Source: Arbacia lixula (lineage: Eukaryota > Echinodermata > Echinoidea > Arbacioida > Arbaciidae). From it: DNA of 64,000 nucleotides. Positions 1 to 64,000 of this stretch are shown here, piece by piece. The position numbers were made by a program, and so were the translations under genes. The stretch spans positions 20,357,147 to 20,421,146 of the forward strand of contig OZ022584.1 of the NCBI GenBank assembly GCA_963669155.1, given 5' to 3'. The notes below the pieces were generated by a model. That model had not been told where the DNA came from, made no database searches, and worked only from the letters and a program-made list of their open reading frames with translations. Position 1 is the stretch's first letter. Every line of letters begins with the position of its first letter.

Positions 1-355
1 CACATTATTCTTAGATCTCAATACCAGTGTAAAGGTACTGTGTGTGCTTGTGCAAATCAATATAACATGTCTGTATTTGTTATTTTTGCTGAAGGAAGAG
101 GGCATTCTGGAATGTCTGAAAAATCATGATTATTTGTAAATAGAGGAAACTTTTTCATGTGTGACCTGAGATGAGGTTCATATAAAGGTAACAATAGGCC
201 CATGTACACTTGCAGCAGAATTGTTCTAATGCCGTCACCAAATAGTGGAATTTGCAAGGAATTTTTCAAGCACAGCTCAAAAATCTTTTTGAAATATCCC
301 ACTCCAGAGTGTGATCATTCTAACATTATTTGAACTATTGTTTATTTTTTTCCAG

Positions 356-458
356 TGTACAATCAAAAGCAATCAAAGCAGACAGAAAAGTGTTGAACAT
401 TACCCACATTGACCCAAATGACAGGACAGTACGGAGGAGAGCCATATCAAGGAAATGA
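356..458 (+). CDS. possible terminal coding exon of an unidentified upstream gene
   Basis: A pyrimidine-rich tract ending in an AG at 354-355 precedes an open frame of 33 codons that ends in TGA at 456-458. The frame starts with the last base of a split codon. The peptide is basic and ends in RRRAISRK; a central part reads NITHIDPNDRTVRRR. It shows no domain I can name. An AATAAA follows at 645-650, so the layout fits a last exon plus a short 3' UTR. A 33-codon open frame is not rare by chance, and the AATAAA may belong to a retroelement tail, so this is a weak call. Confidence 0.33.
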
Positions 459-518
459 ATGGTTTAACTCCACAAATTAGAATTTGTATAATTGTATATG
501 TCTTTCTGTTTATATGTA

Positions 519-634
519 CCTTGTGTGATGTCACATTCTTTGTTTGTATCAATGTAAACCAGTGAAAATGAAATTTCCTTGTGTGATGTCACATTCTTTG
601 TTTGTATCAATGTAAACCAGTGAAAATGAAATTT
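519..634 (+). repeat. 58-bp direct tandem duplication
   Basis: Two copies, 519-576 and 577-634, begin CCTTGTGTGATGTCACATTC and end in AAATTT. They look identical by eye. They lie in the presumed 3' UTR of the upstream gene and merge into the retroelement-like tail at 612-680. Confidence 0.85.
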
Positions 635-680
635 CCAATCGGACAATAAATTGCTATATCCATATCCATATCCATATCCA
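612..680 (+). mobile_element. non-LTR/SINE-like 3' tail with AATAAA and (ATATCC)n
   Basis: The stretch AACCAGTGAAAATGAAATTT, then a short GGACAATAAATTGC-type segment, ends in a hexamer array (TATCCA units, about 656-680). The same sequence recurs on the minus strand at 33892-33951 with a GATATT array, and in weaker form at 3467-3520 with TCTTGTA units. Recurrence with different short tandem tails is typical of 3' ends of non-LTR retroelements. The AATAAA at 645-650 could also serve as the poly(A) signal of the upstream gene. Confidence 0.5.
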
Positions 681-1626
681 AAGTGGGAAAAACGAACCTT
701 AAATGTTGATGATGATGTACCGGTGAATGTACGTTAAAAAATATAAATGTGGAGATTTGTTTGCATTGTGACTCATGGTGGTACGCAAGTTCAAAGAAGT
801 CTGCCAGACGAGTGCAGCATGTGCTGTATATCTACATGTAGAGTTTCGCTGGCAGTCAAAATTTGTGGTGTCTTAGGCCATGTATATGGCAGGATAAACA
901 ATTATGATTTTTCGCAAAGTGACATATTTTTAGTGTAAATAGGCCTTATGTACTGTAGACATGTGCCAAGTCCATATTCCCCATGACCCACCGGTTACAC
1001 CATGTGCCAAGCCTATACTCCCAATGACCCATCGGCTATGGGGAATCTGTCTGAGCTAGGATCTTGGCTCGAGAAATATCTCTGCAGATTTCCTTCCTCC
1101 TGATATGTTCTCTTGACATTTGGGATTTATGCAGCCATTGATAGAACATGTATACAGACTGTACGCCTGAAAGAGAGAGCTGTACGTAGCCATTGGTTGT
1201 GTACACCAGTATAGAGGGATTCCAATGTGTAATAACTGTGGCTCTGCGCCGCATTAATTTGGTAATTTGGAGGGACGAGGGTGCAGTTTTTAATCTGGTC
1301 TGAACGCATGTGTTGCATATCAATGGCTATAACTTTATACATGATTGTTATTTCTGAAAATTGTATGTAAAGAAAAATAAATCATCTTTCTGATCATGTA
1401 ATCTGTTTCAAATTTAAAAATTTTAAAAACTAGCTAACTTCAATGTTACTTCTTATTGCTTATTTCGGAAACGTTTGACATTAACTTATCATTGCTAATT
1501 TTGTAGGGTATAACATGTCATACCTGTTCCAGTTGTAATAAGCTTTTGATTGGAACCATTAAACATCATTCTTAGTGAGAAAAGGGAGGCAAACTTGAGT
1601 TTTAGGATGTGTTTTCTTGGGTAAAA
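681..1626. other. non-coding interval, only a small local duplication seen
   Basis: No convincing exon. A diverged two-copy repeat of about 42 bp, beginning CATGTGCCAAG, lies at 959-1040. The rest is AT-rich unique-looking sequence. Confidence 0.5.
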
Positions 1627-1630
1627 TTAA

Positions 1631-2400
1631 TGCAATGGTCACAACTCAGAGCGGCGAACCACCAATTTGTAGCCTGCTCGGTCGCTGCTGGAATTTAGGC
1701 ATCGCCCAGCGATTTTTTTAAAAAGTCGAGCAGGCTGTAGAGCACAAGCGATGCCTGAGCGGCGCCTGGTCGGTTCCCCGTCGGTCACTGGTCAATTTTA
1801 AGTCAAAACTGGGCAATATCGGGGAGCTTCTCTGCGCGGCATCCTGGCAGTGACAGACTGATAACCCACCAATTCCCGGGCGGTCTCCCATCTGCCACCG
1901 GTTGATTATAAAGAAATTGTTCGGCGGCCGGCCATTAATCGGCGGGGCATCTACGGGTGTCTCGTAGGCGTACCTGTGGCGGCCCGCCGGGCTCCGCCAG
2001 GAATTTATCATGGGCAACCTGGGTATATATGTGGCTTCCCCAGGCTGTTAATTAACAACGCCGACCGATTTTGAATTCGCCGCCCAGTGACCGCCATATT
2101 TCCCAGCGGCGATCGGCCAGCAATCGGGCGGCGAAAGCTCATCAGTCTTTGACCTAGCGGATTGAATTTTTTGCCTTAAATTGCTCGACGGCGAACGCCC
2201 GATTAGGTCGGTGCCGGGCACCAAACGTATTTTGGAGGCGAGTAAAAAGTGAGCAGGTGCCGCCCAAATTTTAACTGTGCGCTAAAACTTCAGCGGCGAC
2301 CGAGCGATGCCCTAAAACCATGCAGTTCCCGGCCGGAATTGGCTAAAAACTCGCTGCTCGGCCGCCGAGCAGACTACTTTTTTGGGGTTGTGACCATAGC
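1631..2400. mobile_element. GC-rich TTAA-flanked MITE-like element
   Basis: TTAA at 1627-1630 and 2401-2404 flank inverted termini. The left end contains ATGGTCACAAC at 1635-1645 and the right end GTTGTGACCAT at 2387-2397; with the next bases about 13 of 14 terminal positions match. The interior is far more GC-rich than its surroundings and has many scrambled GAGCAGG/GGCGAACG-type words, with no credible transposase frame. TTAA targets are characteristic of piggyBac-type transposases, so a non-autonomous element mobilised by such an enzyme is the likeliest reading. Confidence 0.6.
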
Positions 2401-3466
2401 TTAAGGTTTCCAAACGCTTTTCAGGGAGATGATAAACACAAAGGTGTTTTGCTTATGGGGTTCGGAAAGCCTTTTTGAAACGCATAAATTTGTGCAATCT
2501 GGAACGGGTTTGAGCCAGAAGTGCGTTTATAGAAGCGAGATAAACGCAAAGCTGTTTTGAAACAACTTTCTACTTCGATCACAAAGCGCGCGCCGCACCT
2601 CCTTCCTCGGTCAAACGGCGCAGTACAGCTGCGCAGGGACAAGGCCAGTTTTTGACTGGGCGACTTTGAGTTGATAAACGCAACGTTTTTTGAAATGCAT
2701 TCGTAAAGGTGTGTGATGGTTTTAGACTGCTTAGCATTGCACAGTTAGAGAGCATACTGTTCATAGGTAGTTTCAGCGAATGCCATGTGATGCGCAGATA
2801 GGATTCCATAAAGTAGGTGTTGTATGATATTCAGTGTGCTTTATGGTGTGAATGTGAATCGCACAGTATAGATGGGTATTTGGGAAAGGGTGAGTGGGGA
2901 AAGAGAAGGGGTAGTGGAAGGGGAATGGGTGGGAATATGGGTAGGGTTAGGTGCATTTTCCTTTCTTCTTGGAATCCCCTTCCCACAGTAGTTCCCCTGC
3001 TTGTAAGCTCTTGGAGGTTCTTACAATTTGAGACCTCAAAGGGGAACAGACACGTATCTCCTATCTATGAATGTAGAGGCATATGCCATGGTTCATCAAC
3101 GCTGTTCAGCCTGTCTCACTCTGTCATCTATGACTCATATTACGAAGAAACCCCCTGCTGTACAAGCCTGTCCAACACTACTTCAACATGAAGTACACTG
3201 CATTAACATGATGTACTCAACTTAAATGTGCTTGGCAGCCTTATATGTGTCTTTGCTGCACTTCTTGAAAATCACTGAAAATTAATTTTGGTCAAGAATT
3301 TGCATTCAGTTTCATGTACAAATACATACCCCAGGCCCCAACTATATTGTGTAATGACATCTGGTATTGTTATTGTTTCGGAAGTGCATTGCTAATCAGT
3401 GCAATACTTTATTTGATTAATATTGCCATATGGATTGAATTTTTATGTTATTGTGCTGGTGGAAAG

Positions 3467-3520
3467 CAAATTTCCATGATTTTGGACTGAATAAACAATC
3501 TCTTGTATCTTGTATCTTGT
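3467..3520 (+). mobile_element. retroelement-like tail: AATAAA plus TCTTGTA units
   Basis: AAATTTCCATGATTTTGGAC is followed by GAATAAACAATC and short TCTTGTA repeats. It aligns with the tail at 612-680. A second copy lies at 5177-5230 inside duplication copy 2. Confidence 0.45.
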
Positions 3521-3540
3521 TCTTTTAATAATTTCATGGT

Positions 3541-3950
3541 GAAAGTGTACTAATAGAATCTTTATAAATGGTACTAACAATTATGGCAACAACATTCTTT
3601 CAGGATATTTGACTCACTAATGGGGTAAAGAAAGGAAAAAAAAGAGAGAAAACAGGAGAAATTTTATATTTATAACACTTACACAAGACCATATTTAGCT
3701 TTAGTTTTGGTGTTTAAACCAAAAATAAATGAGAGGAAATGAAAGTATAAGGAGAGGGTGTTGATGGTAGTTGTGAACTAGTCACACAGGAGTTACACAA
3801 ATAACAGAAAAGGAGAAACAGAGGACATGTGTACTGAAAATATAGAACGTTTTTAATTTATGATAGGTTTCTGTCAATATCAGAAAAAGAGAGTATCAGT
3901 CTCAATGTTTCATGCACTGTGCTTTATCCATCATGCTGTAAATAACCCAA
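3541..3950 (+). repeat. dispersed repeat, copies at 5251-5660 and 56640-57000
   Basis: The block with CAGGATATTTGA, a purine-rich run, GGAGAGGGTG, a TAGTCACA word, GTTA.ACA and finally TATCAGAAA.AGAGAGTAT recurs in the same order at 56640-57000 with substitutions and small indels. The element has no recognisable coding content, and its ends were not resolved. Confidence 0.6.
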
Positions 3951-3960
3951 AGCATATATT

Positions 3961-5670
3961 GAGCAGGTGCCGCCCAAATTTTAACTGTGCGCTAAAACTT
4001 CAGCGGCGACCGAGCGATGCCCTAAAACCATGCAGTTCCCGGCCGGAATTGGCTAAAAACTCGCTGCTCGGCCGCCGAGCAGACTACTTTTTTGGGGTTG
4101 TGACCATAGCTTAAGGTTTCCAAACGCTTTTCAGGGAGATGATAAACACAAAGGTGTTTTGCTTATGGGGTTCGGAAAGCCTTTTTGAAACGCATAAATT
4201 TGTGCAATCTGGAACGGGTTTGAGCCAGAAGTGCGTTTATAGAAGCGAGATAAACGCAAAGCTGTTTTGAAACAACTTTCTACTTCGATCACAAAGCGCG
4301 CGCCGCACCTCCTTCCTCGGTCAAACGGCGCAGTACAGCTGCGCAGGGACAAGGCCAGTTTTTGACTGGGCGACTTTGAGTTGATAAACGCAACGTTTTT
4401 TGAAATGCATTCGTAAAGGTGTGTGATGGTTTTAGACTGCTTAGCATTGCACAGTTAGAGAGCATACTGTTCATAGGTAGTTTCAGCGAATGCCATGTGA
4501 TGCGCAGATAGGATTCCATAAAGTAGGTGTTGTATGATATTCAGTGTGCTTTATGGTGTGAATGTGAATCGCACAGTATAGATGGGTATTTGGGAAAGGG
4601 TGAGTGGGGAAAGAGAAGGGGTAGTGGAAGGGGAATGGGTGGGAATATGGGTAGGGTTAGGTGCATTTTCCTTTCTTCTTGGAATCCCCTTCCCACAGTA
4701 GTTCCCCTGCTTGTAAGCTCTTGGAGGTTCTTACAATTTGAGACCTCAAAGGGGAACAGACACGTATCTCCTATCTATGAATGTAGAGGCATATGCCATG
4801 GTTCATCAACGCTGTTCAGCCTGTCTCACTCTGTCATCTATGACTCATATTACGAAGAAACCCCCTGCTGTACAAGCCTGTCCAACACTACTTCAACATG
4901 AAGTACACTGCATTAACATGATGTACTCAACTTAAATGTGCTTGGCAGCCTTATATGTGTCTTTGCTGCACTTCTTGAAAATCACTGAAAATTAATTTTG
5001 GTCAAGAATTTGCATTCAGTTTCATGTACAAATACATACCCCAGGCCCCAACTATATTGTGTAATGACATCTGGTATTGTTATTGTTTCGGAAGTGCATT
5101 GCTAATCAGTGCAATACTTTATTTGATTAATATTGCCATATGGATTGAATTTTTATGTTATTGTGCTGGTGGAAAGCAAATTTCCATGATTTTGGACTGA
5201 ATAAACAATCTCTTGTATCTTGTATCTTGTTCTTTTAATAATTTCATGGTGAAAGTGTACTAATAGAATCTTTATAAATGGTACTAACAATTATGGCAAC
5301 AACATTCTTTCAGGATATTTGACTCACTAATGGGGTAAAGAAAGGAAAAAAAAGAGAGAAAACAGGAGAAATTTTATATTTATAACACTTACACAAGACC
5401 ATATTTAGCTTTAGTTTTGGTGTTTAAACCAAAAATAAATGAGAGGAAATGAAAGTATAAGGAGAGGGTGTTGATGGTAGTTGTGAACTAGTCACACAGG
5501 AGTTACACAAATAACAGAAAAGGAGAAACAGAGGACATGTGTACTGAAAATATAGAACGTTTTTAATTTATGATAGGTTTCTGTCAATATCAGAAAAAGA
5601 GAGTATCAGTCTCAATGTTTCATGCACTGTGCTTTATCCATCATGCTGTAAATAACCCAAAGCATATATT
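3961..5670. repeat. 1710-bp tandem duplication, copy 2
   Basis: Copy of 2251-3960 by all comparisons made. It contains the truncated right end of the GC-rich element (3961-4110, including GTTGTGACCAT at 4097-4107 and the following TTAA). Perfect identity in non-coding DNA means either a very recent event or a duplication created in assembly. Confidence 0.95.
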
Positions 5671-5673
5671 GAG

Positions 5674-7028
5674 TGCGCCGGATATTTACAGGATCTGGAG
5701 GAATGCAAAGTAATACAGATGTGTAAAGTAATGTCAAGTTCCTTGTTGAAATGTCACTTTAAATACTGAAAGCTGCAATGGCCTACATGCACAGTACATG
5801 CATGTGCTACTAGTATTACAGTTAGGATCCACGAAGTATCTTTCTGGATCTTGTGTATTACATGGTACGTTTGCATGAGGAGCTGTGGATATGGGCCAGT
5901 TTGTACTTTTTCTTCTCAAAGGAGAAAGAATATGAGCCCGGATTAGACATGCAAATCATCATGGAAATATGATTCCATGAGAAGGAAATGGGGGATAGCT
6001 TGTGAATCAGCTGGCAGTTTAATGTCATTTTGTATAATGAGCGTGTCTTCAGGTCAAGGCAAGCCATTCTACACATTCAATCTTTTAAGTGGATAATTTT
6101 CAGATTAAATTGGGAAAAAGCTGCTAATTGATAACATCCCAGTCGCACAAACATTGTTATAACTTGTTTTGTAGCTGGGAAGCAAGCATTTGTACTTCCC
6201 ATTTCTTTAACCCATACAGCTCAAATCTTCCAAAAAGGTTTGCAAAGTTTGCAAACTGTTCTTGAAGAATTTGATGTCAGTGGTCTCCAAAGACAGGGGG
6301 TCTTTGTATACTGTTGTAAGATATTCATTTTCCCAGCCCGACAGTTTGGCACTCATGTGAATATAAGGTTCTCCCCTAAAGATTTGTGTCTTTTACTGAC
6401 CAGTGTTAAAATACAGTAGTGGCCACTTTAGAGTCAAGCAATTTGGGGGGGGGGGGGGGGCTGGCCTTTGTGTAATTTTGTCACTGAATATGCAAACTGT
6501 GTACCAATATCTAATTATTGTTATCCTGCACTTGTAATGGAAATGAAGTAACTGTGTTAACTGCTAAGCTAGTGATATATGTTGTAACCTCAGTGCTAGG
6601 CCTCTCATTCTCCTTCATTTCTACCTCCCTCTAGGCTGACTAACCGCTCCTCTATCTCTGTTGAAACCAGCGGACAATGTCCCGGCAGCCCGATATGGGT
6701 GCTCTAAGCTGTGAAGCTTATTTTCCTTTATCTGATCACTTTGTTAACTTGGCTAGCATTCTCCAAATGGATCAAAAAGGATTATCCGTCTTATGGCCAT
6801 GTTTTGGCCCCTTAAATGTTCTCCATGTTTGACACATGTTCAGTGTAGTTCATTCACATTGCATTGATCTCGGTTTTGCGGTGAAGGAAATTAAACAATT
6901 GACTTTGGATCAAACTTGTGTCGAGTCCTGTGTGTTATTCTGTACCAAGTACATGCACATGATACAGTTCAAAAAGAATAATCACCCACAATATTTTAAC
7001 ATGTGATTTGATTTGATTGTCGTTGCAG
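5674..7028. other. non-coding interval upstream of the first adaptor exon found
   Basis: Poly-G of about 18 bases at 6444-6461. A short pyrimidine-rich stretch and a 49-codon ATG frame lie near 6600-6833 but do not fit the phase of the exon at 7029. No promoter or earlier adaptor exon could be defended. Confidence 0.45.
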
Positions 7029-62966
<55,938 letters not shown>

Positions 62967-63046
62967 GTAACTTTTAATAAATGGGCAGTACTTTTTTTCT
63001 GGGCAGTTCGATGTGTTTTCATTATTGCTTCATGTCAGTTTGTATG

Positions 63047-64000
63047 CCTCTTCAACATTACCAGGCATTGGAAGCCCCATTGACTTACTACACATCTTCA
63101 TGCCATTGGTAATGAGAGAGTTAACCCTTACATTACCAGGCCTTGGAAACCCCATTGGCTTATTGCACATCTTCATGCCAATGGTAATGAGAGAGTTAAC
63201 CCTTACATTACCAGGCCTTGGAAACCCCATTGGCTTACACACATTCTTCATGCTAATTGTAATGAGAGAGTTAACCCTTATATTACTAGGCCTTGAAAAC
63301 CCTACTTGCGTATTACACATCTTCATGCCAATGGTAATGAGAGAGTTAACACTTACATTACCAGGCCTTGGAAACCCCATTGACTTACTACACATTTTTC
63401 ATGCTAATTGTAATGAGAGAGTTAACCCTTACATTACTAGGCCTTGAAAACCCCGCTGGCGTATTACACATCTTCATTGCAATGGTAATGAGAGAGTTAA
63501 CCCTTACATTACCAGGCCTTGAAAACCCCATCAGCATATTACACATCTTCATGCCAATGGTAATGAGAGAGTTAACCCTTACATTACCAGGCCTTGGAAA
63601 CCCCATTGGCTTATTACACATCTTCATGCCAATCGTAATGAGAGTTAACCCTTACATTACCAGGCCTTGGAAACCCCATTGGCTTACTACACATCTTCAT
63701 GCCAATGGTAGTGAGAGAGTTAAACCTTACATTACCAGGCCTTGGAAACCTCATTGGCTTATTACACATCTTCATGTCAATGGTAATGAGAGAGTTAACC
63801 CTTACATTACCAGGCCTTGAAAACCCCATTGGCTTACTGTACATCTTCATGCCAATGGTAATGAGAGAGTTTACCCTTACATTACCAGGCCTTGGAAACC
63901 CCATTGGCTTACTTCACATCTTCATGTCAATGGTAATGAGAGAGTTAACCCTTACATTACCAGGCCTTGAAAACCCCATTAGCATATTACACATCTTCAT
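63047..64000 (+). repeat. 75-bp minisatellite, at least 12 units, runs off window
   Basis: GAGAGTTAACCCTTACATTA starts units 75 bp apart (TTAAC at 63121, 63196, 63271 and 63346). Each unit also has CCAGGCCTTGGAAACCCCAT and CACATCTTCATGCCAATGGT. As 75 is a multiple of 3, frames stay open on both strands; they are not genes. It occupies the intron inside the SH2 domain. Confidence 0.97.

Larger units (their letters stand above)
2251..3960. repeat. 1710-bp tandem duplication, copy 1
   Basis: This unit is repeated head-to-tail at 3961-5670 and I see no difference between the copies in the stretches compared. The junction carries a 3-bp GAG microhomology: GAG opens each unit and also follows unit 2 at 5671-5673. 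The left end lies inside the GC-rich TTAA element, so only its right half was duplicated. The unit holds no convincing gene. Confidence 0.95.

Noticed and set aside
2421-4519. Identical pairs of small ORFs (73, 76 and 124 codons)
   Set aside because: Their repetition only reflects the 1710-bp tandem duplication; no codon or domain evidence for genes.
6600-6833. Possible first exon with ATG at 6677 (MSRQPDMGAL...)
   Set aside because: It has no good donor, and the GTGCTC candidate would end in phase 1, whereas the exon at 7029 needs phase 2. A 5' UTR role cannot be excluded.
63013-63904. Frames with ELTLTLPGLGNPIG (plus) and MGFPRPGNVRVNSLITIG (minus) repeats
   Set aside because: 75-bp minisatellite whose period is a multiple of three, so both strands stay open. 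It lies in an intron of the SH2 domain.

Overview
The window is eukaryotic (metazoan) genomic DNA: short exons with GT-AG borders sit in kilobase introns full of microsatellites, minisatellites, MITEs and non-LTR retroelement remnants. There is no bacterial gene organisation. The repeat landscape, together with a lymphoid-type SH2 adaptor gene, suggests a marine invertebrate deuterostome, most likely an echinoderm such as a sea urchin. That assignment is an inference. Nearly all long open frames in the window are translated tandem repeats, not genes.

One gene on the + strand dominates from 7029 to beyond the right edge. I recognise it as a BLNK / SLP-76 (LCP2) / CLNK family adaptor. I assembled 20 phase-consistent coding exons (about 2.0 kb of coding sequence, 666 codons counted from the ATG at 7030). 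In order they encode: a basic N-terminus; a PPxPPxRDY segment like the start of BLNK; an acidic stretch; a series of very small exons, most carrying one tyrosine motif (YLQP, YLQP, YDQV, YDIP, YDCP, YFEP, YLEP); an 804-nt Pro/Ser-rich exon with an RxxKP core; a further proline-rich exon; and two exons of a C-terminal SH2 domain with its FIVR arginine. The end of the SH2 domain lies outside the window. In vertebrates such adaptors are phosphorylated by Syk/ZAP-70-type kinases and gather PLC-gamma, Vav, Nck and Tec kinases; a similar role here is inferred from family membership.

A probable internal promoter and alternative first exon lie at about 42.4-43.08 kb. The exon's 25 codons join in phase to the exon at 51985, predicting a short isoform without the basic/acidic N-terminus and the first tyrosine motifs. 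Near the left edge, 356-458 may be the last exon of an unidentified upstream gene.

The remainder is repeat-rich. 1631-2400 is a GC-rich TTAA-flanked MITE, and its right end is included in an apparently perfect 1710-bp tandem duplication (2251-5670). Other features are a 25-bp minisatellite of about 50 units (8757-10068); several MITE families (including three copies of one TTAA element at 43.7-49.5 kb, a Tc1-type element at 22.0 kb and a CTAGCTAG-rich family at 8.1, 17.0, 35.2 and 46.4 kb); a 480-bp foldback (52.57-53.05 kb); a tRNA-derived SINE (61.75-62.07 kb); a LINE reverse-transcriptase tail (34.07 kb); and tandem arrays that repeatedly begin or end within tens of bases of the adaptor gene's splice sites.
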